From assembly GCA_013362785.1 (NCBI GenBank), contig JABFVM010000010.1:1-32031 (forward strand): a DNA stretch of 32,031 nucleotides. Reading direction: 5' to 3'. The notes under the pieces are model-generated. The model was not told the origin of the DNA, did not search any database, and saw only the letters and a list, made by a program, of their open reading frames with translations. The DNA is from Streptomyces sp. (GTDB lineage Bacteria > Actinomycetota > Actinomycetes > Streptomycetales > Streptomycetaceae). Positions 8,252-16,127 of the stretch are shown piece after piece. Numbering within the stretch: the first letter of the stretch is position 1; every line of letters begins with the position of its first letter. A program made the position numbers and the translations under genes.

Positions 8252-10374
8252 GCACCACCGAACTCCTGAAGGGCGCGGCCGAGCTGTTCCCGGACGAGGT
8301 CGTGACGTCCGCGCACGTACGCCACCTCGACCTGCCGTCCGGCGCCGGGCGCTTCGCGCTGATCACGCTGGACAACGGCTTCGACCACACCAAGCCGACC
8401 ACCTTCGGCCCGGCGTCGCTGGCGAACCTGAACGCCGCCATCGACCAGGTCGAGAAGGAGGCCGCGGACGGCGACATCGTCGGCGTCGGCATCACCGGCA
8501 AGCCGTTCATCTTCGCCGTCGGCGCCGACCTCAAGGGCGTCGAGCTGCTGAAGGAGCACAAGGACGCGCTGGCCATCGGCAAGGGCGGCCACGAGGTCTT
8601 CAAGCGGCTGTCGGGCCTGGCCGTGCCGACCTTCGCCTACTACAACGGTGCCGCGATGGGCGGTGGCGTCGAGGTCGGTCTGCACTGCAAGTACCGGACC
8701 GTCAGCAAGGCCCTCCCGGCCTTCTCGCTGCCCGAGGTCTTCCTCGGTCTGGTCCCCGGCTGGGGCGGCTGCACGATCCTGCCGAACCTGATCGGCGCCG
8801 ACAAGGCCGTCTCGGTGATCATCGAGAACAGCCTCAACCAGAACAAGCAGCTCAAGGGCCAGCAGGTCTTCGACCTGGGCATCGCCGACGCCATCTTCGA
8901 GGGCGCCGACTTCCTGGAGCAGTCGCTGATCTGGACGGCTCAGGTGCTGAAGGGCGACGTCGAGGTCGAGCGCCCGGTGATCGACCGCGGTGAGGCCTGG
9001 GACCAGGCCGTCGCCAAGGGCCGCTTCATCGCGGACTCCAAGGTGCACGGCGCCGCTCCGGCCGCCTACCGCGCCCTCGACATCATCGCCGCCGCCAAGA
9101 ACGGCGACCTCCAGCAGGGCTACGACGCCGAGGACAAGGCCCTCGCCGACCTGATCATGGGTGGCGAACTGCGCTCCGGCATCTACGCCTTCAACCTGGT
9201 GCAGAAGCGCGGCAAGCGCCCGGCCGGCGCCCCGGACAAGAACCTGGCCCGCCCGGTCACCAAGGTCGGTGTCGTCGGCGCCGGTCTGATGGCCTCGCAG
9301 CTGGCGCTGCTCTTCCTGCGCCGCCTGGAGGTCCCGGTCGTCCTCACGGACATCGACCAGGAGCGCGTCGACAAGGGTGTGGGCTACGTCCACGCCGAGA
9401 TCGAGAAGCTGCTCGGCAAGGGCCGTATCAACCAGGACAAGGCCAACCGCCTGAAGGCCCTGGTCAGCGGTGTCCTGGACAAGGCCGAGGGCTTCGCGGA
9501 CGCCGACTTCATCATCGAGGCCGTCTTCGAGGAGATCGGCGTCAAGCAGCAGGTGTTCGCGGAGGTCGAGGCGGTCGCCCCGGCGCACGCCGTCTTCGCC
9601 ACCAACACCTCCTCCCTGTCGGTCTCCGAGATGGCGTCGAAGCTGAAGAACCCCGAGCGGGTCGTCGGCTTCCACTTCTTCAACCCGGTCGCGGTCCTGC
9701 CGCTGCTTGAGATCGTCCGCGGCGAGAAGACGGACGACGCCTCGCTGGCCACGGCCTTCGCCGTCGCCAAGAAGCTGAAGAAGACCGCGGTCCTCACCAA
9801 GGACGCCCCGGCGTTCGTCGTGAACCGCATCCTCACCCGCTTCATGGGCGAGATCCAGAACGTCATCGACGAGGGCACCCCGGTCGAGGTCGCGGAGAAG
9901 GCGGTGGAGCCCCTGGGCCTGCCGATGTCTCCTCTCGTCCTCCTGGAGCTGGTCGGTCCCGCGATCGGTCTGCACGTCTCGGAGACCCTCAACCGGGCCT
10001 TCCCGGACCGCTTCACGGTCTCCCCGAACCTCGCGGCCGTCGTCAAGGCGGGCAAGCGCGGCTTCTACGTCTACGACTCCGGCAAGCCGGAGCTGGACCC
10101 GGAGGTCGCCGCGCTGCTGAAGCAGGGCGACTCCGTCCTCACCGAGGAGCAGGTCCGCGACCGTGTCCTCGACGCCGTCGCCCAGGAGATCGGGCTCATG
10201 CTCGACGAGGGCGTCGTCGCCGAGGCCCAGGACATCGACCTCTGCCTGATCACGGGCGCCGGCTGGCCCTTCCACCTGGGCGGCATCACGCCGTACCTGG
10301 ACCGCGAGGGTGTCTCCGAGCGCGTGAACGGCAAGAAGTTCCTGGCGCCGGGTGTGGCGAGCGTCCCCGCGTAA
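8248..10374 (+). CDS. FadB-like enoyl-CoA hydratase / 3-hydroxyacyl-CoA dehydrogenase
   Basis: A 708-residue two-domain enzyme performing hydration and NAD-dependent oxidation of enoyl-CoA in beta-oxidation, coupled to the thiolase upstream. The hydratase half (about 1-300) has the oxyanion-hole segment YNGAAMGGGVEVG with Glu142 and SLPEVFLGLVPGWGG with Glu163, the expected acid/base pair. The dehydrogenase half begins with the dinucleotide fold VGVVGAGLMASQLA (340-353), then VVGFHFFNPV with the catalytic histidine and TKDAPAFVVNRIL. The start is GTG 8248, with GGAGG seven bases upstream and a GTGA overlap with the thiolase. One oddity is that the dinucleotide motif reads GxGxxA, not GxGxxG. 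Confidence 0.93.
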   Translation: MSTTELLKGAAELFPDEVVTSAHVRHLDLPSGAGRFALITLDNGFDHTKPTTFGPASLANLNAAIDQVEKEAADGDIVGVGITGKPFIFAVGADLKGVELLKEHKDALAIGKGGHEVFKRLSGLAVPTFAYYNGAAMGGGVEVGLHCKYRTVSKALPAFSLPEVFLGLVPGWGGCTILPNLIGADKAVSVIIENSLNQNKQLKGQQVFDLGIADAIFEGADFLEQSLIWTAQVLKGDVEVERPVIDRGEAWDQAVAKGRFIADSKVHGAAPAAYRALDIIAAAKNGDLQQGYDAEDKALADLIMGGELRSGIYAFNLVQKRGKRPAGAPDKNLARPVTKVGVVGAGLMASQLALLFLRRLEVPVVLTDIDQERVDKGVGYVHAEIEKLLGKGRINQDKANRLKALVSGVLDKAEGFADADFIIEAVFEEIGVKQQVFAEVEAVAPAHAVFATNTSSLSVSEMASKLKNPERVVGFHFFNPVAVLPLLEIVRGEKTDDASLATAFAVAKKLKKTAVLTKDAPAFVVNRILTRFMGEIQNVIDEGTPVEVAEKAVEPLGLPMSPLVLLELVGPAIGLHVSETLNRAFPDRFTVSPNLAAVVKAGKRGFYVYDSGKPELDPEVAALLKQGDSVLTEEQVRDRVLDAVAQEIGLMLDEGVVAEAQDIDLCLITGAGWPFHLGGITPYLDREGVSERVNGKKFLAPGVASVPA

Positions 10375-10386
10375 GCGCCTCACGCT

Positions 10387-10434
10387 GAACGCCGGTGCCC
10401 CGCACGCCTGCTGGTGTGCGGGGCACCGGCGTTC
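10387..10434. terminator. Bidirectional terminator, 19-bp perfect stem
   Basis: GAACGCCGGTGCCCCGCAC (10387-10405) pairs perfectly with GTGCGGGGCACCGGCGTTC (10416-10434) across a ten-base loop. It lies between the ends of two convergent genes, 12 bases after the FadB stop and directly against the stop of the minus-strand gene. There is no clear T-tract, which is common for Streptomyces terminators. Confidence 0.85.
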
Positions 10435-10818
10435 TCAGCCGGCGTCCGGACGGCGGTCCTCGACATGGACGACATGGAGGTCCGTGCCGTCCTGGTGGCG
10501 TTTGCCGCGGCCGTGGATGCCGATGGCCAGGTGCGACGGGTCGACGGGCTCGTCGAGGGCGACGTGGGTGACGACGTCCGGGTGATGGCCCGTGACCAGC
10601 CAGCCCAGGTCGTCCTTGAGCGTGAGCACGTTGAAGTCACCGGCCGGGGAGCCCACGTGCACCGGCCCGAACTCGCCGAGAATCCCCGAGGCCTGTCCCG
10701 CGAGATCGCCCGTGGGCTCCTTCAGCATCACGCACGTCCCGTGCTCGAAGAGCACCCAGGACGTCCCTGAGGGCGCCAGGATCTGCCGCCATACCTCGAC
10801 CAGGCTTTCTGTGTCCAT
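10435..10818 (-). CDS. Conserved hypothetical protein, 127 residues
   Basis: A small soluble protein of 127 residues with no signal peptide or membrane segment. I recognise no domain. It begins MDTESLVEVWRQIL, then alternates short hydrophobic strands (SWVLFEHGTCVML, FNVLTLKDDLGWLV, VVTHVALDE), which suggests a compact alpha/beta or beta-sheet fold. The tail is rich in His and Asp. AGGA lies eight bases before the ATG at 10818, which favours it over the ATG at 10827. It lies downstream of the propeller-like gene on the same strand with a 62-base gap, so the two may be cotranscribed. Function unknown. Confidence 0.7.
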   Translation of the reverse strand: MDTESLVEVWRQILAPSGTSWVLFEHGTCVMLKEPTGDLAGQASGILGEFGPVHVGSPAGDFNVLTLKDDLGWLVTGHHPDVVTHVALDEPVDPSHLAIGIHGRGKRHQDGTDLHVVHVEDRRPDAG

Positions 10819-10880
10819 GACGGTCATCCTGGCGCAGCGGTGCCCGAACGGTCCCGCGAATTCCCTGCGCCGGGACGCGC

Positions 10881-11897
10881 TCACACCTCCCGCCAGGCCT
10901 CCAGCGCCAGCCCCGGCTCGTCCTTGCGCCGGGTGACGAGCAGCTGCCCGGTCGACGGCGACAGTGTGGCCGCGACCACCCGCTCGTCCTCGTCCAGGGC
11001 CAGGGCGACCACCGCGTCCGCCGGGAGCTGCGGTCCCGACTCGGTCCACCACGCGCCCGCCGACTCCTGCTCCGTCGGATACGCGGCGAAGGCGATACGG
11101 CCGCTCGCCGAGCGCTGGGCGAGCAACGTGCAGTCGTGGCCGTCGAGTTCGCAGCGGATCGCGGAGACCGGGCCCGGGCCGGCGGACGTCAGAAGGGTGA
11201 CCGGCTTGGTGCCGGGGCGCCAGGCGCACAGGTCGCCGGAGTCGTCGGCGTAGAAGAGGGTGGTGTGCTCGGCGGAGGTGGCCAGGGCGTGCAGCGTGCC
11301 CGCGCGGACCGGGGTCTCCGTCGCCTCCTCCAGGACCGGGACGCTGCCCGGCTTCTCCTGCCGCCAGCGCAGGAGGGCGCCGGGGACCGTCGCGTACAGC
11401 TCGACCAGCCCGGACTCCCCCGTGACCGCCGCCGGCCGGTCGTCCACCTCGCTCCCCTTGAGGTCACGCCACGGCCCCCAGCCACCGACCTCCTTCTGAC
11501 CGCGCATGCTCACGCCGCCCGCCCTGTTGCGGACGAAGACATGGGCCCGCCCCACCGCGTCGACCGTGACGGCGGGTGTGCCGGTGCTGTCGCCGGACTT
11601 GTCCGGGTGGCCGATGGAGATCCAGTCCAGGGCGGCGAGCCGCGGCCGGAAGTGCGTGGAGTGGACCAGGCCCGCCTCGCCCGCCCTGGTGGGACGCCAG
11701 GCGGCCAGATGGGCGTAGGCGTCGGCACCGTGGCCGACCGCCGGGCCCGGGTGCAGCCTCTGGTCGCCGCCGACCCGGCGCGGGGGTTCCCAGGGGCCGC
11801 CGGGTCCGAGTTCCGCCCGGCACAGCACGGCGTCGTCGGTCGGCAGATAGACGCTGAGGCGGCCGTCGCGGCCGCGGATGAGCCAGTCGCCGTTCAC
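10881..11897 (-). CDS. Hypothetical beta-propeller-like protein
   Basis: A 338-residue protein with no signal peptide or membrane segment. Repeated units of about 45-50 residues contain short strands and Trp-Gly features (GPGGPWEPPRR, GGWGPWRDLKG, GDLCAWRPGTKPVTLL, AWWTESGPQL). Similar Gly-Gly-Trp-Gly-Pro-Trp blocks occur in PLL-like and tectonin-like propeller lectins, so a sugar-binding or scaffold role is possible but unproven. The start appears to be GTG at 11897, since the cleanly coding frame begins there (MNGDWLIRGRDGRLSVYL), but no good ribosome-binding site is visible. It is divergent from the dehydrogenase gene at 12001 across 103 bases. Confidence 0.7.
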   Translation of the reverse strand: MNGDWLIRGRDGRLSVYLPTDDAVLCRAELGPGGPWEPPRRVGGDQRLHPGPAVGHGADAYAHLAAWRPTRAGEAGLVHSTHFRPRLAALDWISIGHPDKSGDSTGTPAVTVDAVGRAHVFVRNRAGGVSMRGQKEVGGWGPWRDLKGSEVDDRPAAVTGESGLVELYATVPGALLRWRQEKPGSVPVLEEATETPVRAGTLHALATSAEHTTLFYADDSGDLCAWRPGTKPVTLLTSAGPGPVSAIRCELDGHDCTLLAQRSASGRIAFAAYPTEQESAGAWWTESGPQLPADAVVALALDEDERVVAATLSPSTGQLLVTRRKDEPGLALEAWREV

Positions 11898-12000
11898 CGG
11901 TTCACTCTATTCGGGGGTGGACCGCCGGATGGCCCCGGCCCCGTCCTCGGGCAAGCTGGACCACGGAGCAACGTCCGTACGAGAACAGGAAGTCGACGTC

Positions 12001-12900
12001 ATGACCGACAAGCTCACCGTGAGCGTCCTGGGCACCGGCATCATGGGCGCCGCGATGGCCCGCAACCTGGCGCGAGCCGGACACAGTGTCCGCGCCTGGA
12101 ACCGCACCCGCGCCAAGGCCGAGCCCCTGACCGACGACGGCGCGTTCGTCGCCGGCACCCCCGCCGAGGCGGTCCAGGGCGCCGACGTCGTCCTGACCAT
12201 GCTGTACGACGGTCCCGCCACGCTGGACGTCATGCAGGAGGCGGCGCCCGGACTGCGTGCCGATGCCGTGTGGATGCAGTCGACGACCGCCGGGATCGAC
12301 TTCATCGCCGACCTGGCGGCCTTCGCCCGCGAACACGGCCTGGTCTTCTACGACGCCCCCGTGCTGGGCACCCGTCAGCCCGCCGAGGCCGGTCAGCTCA
12401 CCGTGCTGGCAGCCGGGCCGGTGGACGGGCGGGACACGGTGACGCCGGTGTTCGACGCGGTCGGCGCCCGTACGGTGTGGACCGGCGAGGACGGCGGGGC
12501 GGGCACCGCGACCCGCCTGAAGCTCGTCGCCAACAGCTGGGTGCTCGCGGTGACCAACGCGGCCGGCGAGGTGCTGGCGCTCTCCAAGGCCCTGGACGTG
12601 GACCCGCAGCGCTTCTTCGAGGTGATCGACGGCGGCCCGCTCGACATGGGGTATCTGCGGGCCAAGACCGGGCTGGTGCTCGACGACCGGCTGTCCCCGG
12701 CCGCGTTCGCGGTGACCACGGCCGCGAAGGACGCGCGGCTCATCGTGGAGGCGGGTGAGCGGCACGGCGCCCGCCTGGACGTGGCCGAGGCGAGCGCTGA
12801 ACGCTTCGAGCGGGCGGCTGCGCGGGGGCACGGGGACGAGGACATGGCGGCGGCGTACTTCGCGAGCTTCGAGGATGGCGGGGACGCCGAGAGCGCCTGA
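12001..12900 (+). CDS. NAD(P)-dependent beta-hydroxyacid dehydrogenase
   Basis: A 299-residue oxidoreductase of the 3-hydroxyisobutyrate / 6-phosphogluconate dehydrogenase superfamily. The N-terminal Rossmann motif VLGTGIMGAAMARNLARAGH (9-28) is followed by the usual NRT turn. The catalytic lysine is probably Lys174 in RLKLVANSW. The substrate loop normally reads DAPVSGG in classical 3-hydroxyisobutyrate dehydrogenases but is DAPVLGT here (118-124), so the true substrate may differ. The ATG at 12001 follows AGGA and sits eight residues before the Rossmann strand, as usual, so I prefer it over an upstream in-frame ATG at 11878. It is convergent with the methyltransferase gene. The pathway is unknown. 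Confidence 0.87.
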   Translation: MTDKLTVSVLGTGIMGAAMARNLARAGHSVRAWNRTRAKAEPLTDDGAFVAGTPAEAVQGADVVLTMLYDGPATLDVMQEAAPGLRADAVWMQSTTAGIDFIADLAAFAREHGLVFYDAPVLGTRQPAEAGQLTVLAAGPVDGRDTVTPVFDAVGARTVWTGEDGGAGTATRLKLVANSWVLAVTNAAGEVLALSKALDVDPQRFFEVIDGGPLDMGYLRAKTGLVLDDRLSPAAFAVTTAAKDARLIVEAGERHGARLDVAEASAERFERAAARGHGDEDMAAAYFASFEDGGDAESA

Positions 12901-12950
12901 TCTTCACAGGGCGACGGGGCGACGGGGCAGCGAGGCACGGAGCCCGGCGC

Positions 12951-13769
12951 TCAGCGACGGCAGACGAGGATGCCGGCCCTGCACCTGACCTCGAAGGCCC
13001 CGTACCGGGCGATGTGGTCGACGAGGATCGTGCGGGCCCGCTCGACGGTGGCCTCGAAGGGCACGTCGGTCTGGTCGGCCCACGCCCGGTAGGAGGCCAG
13101 GTGCGCGATGACCGGCCCGGGGTCGCGGACCGTGACGGTGCCGGGGAGTTCGATCGTCTCCACCCGGCCGAACTCCTCCCCCAGCAGGGCCGGTGCCTGC
13201 TCCAGGGTGAAGCGGGCACCGAGGGAGGTACGGGCCGGGCCGCGTCCGGTGCCGAGGACGTCGCCCGCGGCCCGCTGCCACAGGTCTTCGAGTTCGGCCT
13301 TGTCCCGGGCACGGGTGGTGGAGGCGACCACCACTCCGTCACGGGCGACCACGCGGGACAGCTCCCTGACCGCCCGGGGAATGTCCGGCACGTGGTAGAG
13401 CATGTGCATCGCCAGCGCCGCACCGACGCTCCCCGTGGCCAACGGCAGCCGCGTGGCGTCCGCCACGGCGACCGGGCCGGGGACGCCCGCGAGGATGCCG
13501 GGAGAGAGGTCCAGGCCGAGCAGCGCCAGGTCGGGCCGGTCCGCCCGGAGCCGCTGGATGTACGTGCCGTTGCCGCACCCGACGTCGACCACCCGTCCGC
13601 GTACGCCGCCGAGCTGCCCGGCGACGAGACCGGGCAGGTCGTAGCGAGGCGTCTGCCACCGGTAGAGCGCCTGACGGGCGGCCAGGTCCCGGTCGCTGCG
13701 GTAGGCGCTGCCGGTGAGGCGGGCCCTGTCGGTGACGGCGGCATCGTGTGCGGCGCAGTGTTCGGTCAC
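12951..13769 (-). CDS. Class I SAM-dependent methyltransferase
   Basis: A 272-residue cytoplasmic methyltransferase. Motif I is VVDVGCGNGTYIQRL (60-74). GLDLSPGIL then supplies the acidic residue for the SAM ribose, ADATRLPLATGSVGAAL follows, and the post-motif AMHMLYHVPDIPRAVRELSRVV is typical of the UbiE/type-11 methyltransferase group. The substrate is not evident. The start is taken as GTG 13769, preceded by GGGAG eight bases upstream. An upstream extension of the frame to 13922 has no comparable site and is low in complexity. It is divergent from the PIN/NYN-like gene. Confidence 0.85.
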   Translation of the reverse strand: MTEHCAAHDAAVTDRARLTGSAYRSDRDLAARQALYRWQTPRYDLPGLVAGQLGGVRGRVVDVGCGNGTYIQRLRADRPDLALLGLDLSPGILAGVPGPVAVADATRLPLATGSVGAALAMHMLYHVPDIPRAVRELSRVVARDGVVVASTTRARDKAELEDLWQRAAGDVLGTGRGPARTSLGARFTLEQAPALLGEEFGRVETIELPGTVTVRDPGPVIAHLASYRAWADQTDVPFEATVERARTILVDHIARYGAFEVRCRAGILVCRR

Positions 13770-13882
13770 GTCGTCGGCTCCCGTGGTCGGCGATTCCAGG
13801 GTCAACCCACCAGATACCCGTACTGCCCTGGCTCGGCACACAGTGCCGGGCTCGGCAGACGCCACCCGGCCACCGGCCCGTC

Positions 13883-13920
13883 CCGCCATAGGGCCCTTGC
13901 CGCCATGGGACCCTTGCCGC
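13883..13920 (+). repeat. 17-base tandem repeat before the PIN/NYN-like gene
   Basis: CCGCCATAGGGCCCTTG (13883-13899) is followed directly by CCGCCATGGGACCCTTG (13900-13916), with 15 of 17 bases identical. A partial third copy (CCGC) leads into the ATG at 13921. The duplication occupies the place where a ribosome-binding site would be expected, and none is visible. Confidence 0.7.
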
Positions 13921-14292
13921 ATGACTGAGGACGTCCCCCTGCTCGTGATCGTCGACGCCGCGAACGTGGTCGGGTCGGTGCCCGACGGGTGGTGGCGGGA
14001 CCGGCGGGGGGCCGCGGAGCGGTTGCGGGACCGGCTGGCGGCGGACGGGGTGCCGGGGCGTGCGGGGCCCGTCGAGATCGTGCTCGTGGTGGAGGGGGCG
14101 GCGCGTGGGGTGGAGCCGGTGCCGGGGGTGCGGGTGGAGTCCGCGGCCGGGAGCGGGGACGATCACATGGTCGAGCTCGTCGGACGGGCGGGCGGCCGGC
14201 CCTGCCTGGTGGTGACCGCGGACCGGGAACTGCGGCGGAGGGTGACGGAGTTGGGGGCGGAGGTGGCGGGGCCGCGTACGGTGCGGCCGTAG
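13921..14292 (+). CDS. Small PIN/NYN-like domain protein
   Basis: A 123-residue protein. It opens with a hydrophobic strand and aspartate followed by asparagine (LLVIVDAANVVGSVPDGWW), then VEIVLVVEGAARG, the acidic segment SGDDHMVELV, and LVVTADRELRRRVTELGAEVAGP. These spaced acidic residues and the final TADRELRRR-type block resemble NYN/PIN-fold nucleases. Relatives are sometimes labelled NTP pyrophosphohydrolase in Streptomyces annotations, a name I cannot support from sequence. ATG 13921 is preceded by a tandem repeat and no ribosome-binding site, so it may be leaderless or weakly translated. It is convergent with the amino-acid permease. Confidence 0.7.
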   Translation: MTEDVPLLVIVDAANVVGSVPDGWWRDRRGAAERLRDRLAADGVPGRAGPVEIVLVVEGAARGVEPVPGVRVESAAGSGDDHMVELVGRAGGRPCLVVTADRELRRRVTELGAEVAGPRTVRP

Positions 14293-14331
14293 CCATAAGT
14301 CCTGGCCGTAAGCCCTAGCCGCAAGCCCTTG
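14293..14331 (+). repeat. 13-base imperfect tandem repeat, three copies
   Basis: CCATAAGTCCTGG, CCGTAAGCCCTAG and CCGCAAGCCCTTG follow each other without gaps directly after the stop codon of the PIN/NYN-like gene. A partial fourth (TCCTAGCC) follows. Confidence 0.75.
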
Positions 14332-14346
14332 TCCTAGCCATGGCGT

Positions 14347-14423
14347 CCGGCCCCGCAGTTCCCGCCGCAGCGGGACATACGGGGCCGGAGGTCCGGGTGT
14401 CGGCCACCCGTCAGCCGGGTGGC
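14347..14423. terminator. Two hairpins between convergent genes
   Basis: CCGGCCCCG (14347-14355) pairs with CGGGGCCGG (14380-14388) and encloses a smaller CCCGC/GCGGG hairpin (14361-14374). A second stem, GCCACCCG (14403-14410) with CGGGTGGC (14416-14423), lies five bases from the permease stop codon. Together they can end transcription from both sides. Confidence 0.75.
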
Positions 14424-14427
14424 TCGG

Positions 14428-15951
14428 CTACTCGGCGTCTCCGCGCGGCGGCTTCATCACCTCGCCCACGGTCGTCTCCTCATGGAGTGCGAGGCGGCTG
14501 TGGGAGCGGCCGTAGAGGAAGTACACGACGAAGCCCACCACCATCCAGATGGCGAACCGGACCCATGTCTCGGCGGGCAGGTTGATCATCAGCCACAGCG
14601 AGGCGCCCACCGACAGGATCGGGATGACCGGCACCCACGGGGTGCGGAAGGACCGGTGCAGGTCGGGGCGGGTCTTGCGGAGGATGATCACGCCGATGGC
14701 CACGACGACGAAGGCGAACAGGGTGCCGATGTTCACCAGGGCCGCGAGTTCGGTCAGCGGGGTGAAGCCGGCGAGGATCGCGATGATCACGCCGAGCAGG
14801 ATGGTCGGCCGGTGCGGGGTCTTGAACCGCGGGTGGACGTGGGAGAAGAACCGCGGCAGCAGTCCGTCGCGGCTCATCGCGAAGAACACCCGGGTCTGGC
14901 CGAGCAGCAGGATCATGCACACCGTCGTCAGGCCGACCGCGGCGCCGAAGCTGATGAAGCCCGAGAACCAGGGATGCCCGGTGTCCTTGAACGCGTCGGC
15001 GAGCGGCGCGTCCACGGACAGCTTGGTGTAGTGCTGCATGCCCGTGACGACGATCGACACCAGGACGTACAGCGTGGTGCAGATGATGAGCGAGCCGATG
15101 ATGCCGCGCGGCATGTCGCGCTGCGGGTTCTTGGTCTCCTCGGCGGCCGTCGCCACCACGTCGAAGCCGATGAAGGCGAAGAACACCACCGAGGCGGCGG
15201 TGAAGATGCCCATCACGCCGTAGTTGGAGGGCGCCCAGCCGAACATGAGCTGGATCAGCGGGGCGTCGAGATTGCTGGCGGCCTCCACCGTCTGGGTCTT
15301 GGGGATGAACGGGTCGTAGTTGTCGCCGTCGATGAGGAACGCGCCCGCGATGATCACGGTCAGGACGACGGCCACCTTGATGGCCACGACCAGGGACGTG
15401 ATCCGCGCGGACAGCTTCATGCCGAGCACGAGGATGAAGGTGAGGACGAGGACCAGGGCGGCGGCGAGGATGTCGAAGCCGAAGGCGTCGGCGCCCTCTC
15501 TGCTGCCCAGGGACGTGGGCATCTCCCAGCCCGCGTTGTCCATCAGGGACTGGATGTAGCCGGACCAGCCGACCGCCACCACCGCCGTGCCCAGCGCGAA
15601 CTCCAGGACCAGGTCCCAGCCGATGATCCAGGCGGGCAGTTCCCCCAGCGAGGCGTACGAGAACGTGTACGCGGACCCGGCGACCGGGACCGTGGACGCG
15701 AACTCGGCGTAGCAGAGCGCGGCCAGCGCGCACGCGACGCCGGCCGTGACGAAGGCCAGGGCCACCGCCGGTCCCGCGTTGTTCTTCGCGACGGTGCCGG
15801 TGAGAACGAAGATGCCGGTGCCGATGATGACACCGACACCGAAGACGGTCAGGTCCAGCGCGGACAAGGACTTCTTGAGCGCGTGCTCTGGCTCCTCGGT
15901 ATCGAGGATGGACTGCTCGACTCTCTTCGTCCGGAAGAGGGTGCTGCTCAC
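14428..15951 (-). CDS. APC-family amino acid permease
   Basis: A 507-residue membrane transporter of the amino acid-polyamine-organocation superfamily, cationic amino acid transporter (CAT) group. It begins MSSTLFRTKRVEQSI, then a cytoplasmic leader, then TM1 with GVGVIIGTGIFVLTG, the substrate-binding glycine motif. About twelve to fourteen hydrophobic segments follow, including EFASTVPVAGSAYTF and the loop FDVVATAAEETKNPQRDMP characteristic of CAT-type permeases. GTG 15951 is chosen because GGGAGG lies seven bases upstream; an ATG 33 bases farther upstream lacks such a site. It is downstream of dxs on the same strand but separated by a strong terminator, so it is probably transcribed separately. 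The transported amino acid is unknown. Confidence 0.92.
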   Translation of the reverse strand: MSSTLFRTKRVEQSILDTEEPEHALKKSLSALDLTVFGVGVIIGTGIFVLTGTVAKNNAGPAVALAFVTAGVACALAALCYAEFASTVPVAGSAYTFSYASLGELPAWIIGWDLVLEFALGTAVVAVGWSGYIQSLMDNAGWEMPTSLGSREGADAFGFDILAAALVLVLTFILVLGMKLSARITSLVVAIKVAVVLTVIIAGAFLIDGDNYDPFIPKTQTVEAASNLDAPLIQLMFGWAPSNYGVMGIFTAASVVFFAFIGFDVVATAAEETKNPQRDMPRGIIGSLIICTTLYVLVSIVVTGMQHYTKLSVDAPLADAFKDTGHPWFSGFISFGAAVGLTTVCMILLLGQTRVFFAMSRDGLLPRFFSHVHPRFKTPHRPTILLGVIIAILAGFTPLTELAALVNIGTLFAFVVVAIGVIILRKTRPDLHRSFRTPWVPVIPILSVGASLWLMINLPAETWVRFAIWMVVGFVVYFLYGRSHSRLALHEETTVGEVMKPPRGDAE

Positions 15952-16034
15952 GGTCGTACCTCCCACGCTTGTCGTCCCCGACATGATCGAGAGGGGGCGT
16001 GGTACGCCTGCCCCGGCGTGGGCGGATTCACACA

Positions 16035-16080
16035 GATGGGCCGGTTTCGCCACCGACACGGGTGGCGGAACCGGCCCATC
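16035..16080 (-). terminator. Strong terminator downstream of dxs
   Basis: A 20-bp stem, arms 16035-16054 and 16061-16080, with a single G-T mismatch in DNA (a G-U wobble in RNA) and a six-base loop (GACACG). It begins 48 bases beyond the dxs stop codon and lies in the dxs-permease intergenic region. Confidence 0.88.
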
Positions 16081-16127
16081 CGGCCGTACCGCTGTTGCCG
16101 GTCCCCGGTGGGCCGGTCCCGGGCGGG

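Noticed and set aside
8158..10383. 741-residue minus-strand frame opposite the FadB gene
   Set aside because: Low-complexity Asp/Leu/Arg/Gly composition, fully antisense to a well-supported gene, and no ribosome-binding site.
12891..12952. Terminator between the dehydrogenase and methyltransferase genes (GAGCGCC / GGCGCTC)
   Set aside because: The arms are only seven bases, separated by 48 bases, and overlap both coding ends; too weak to call.
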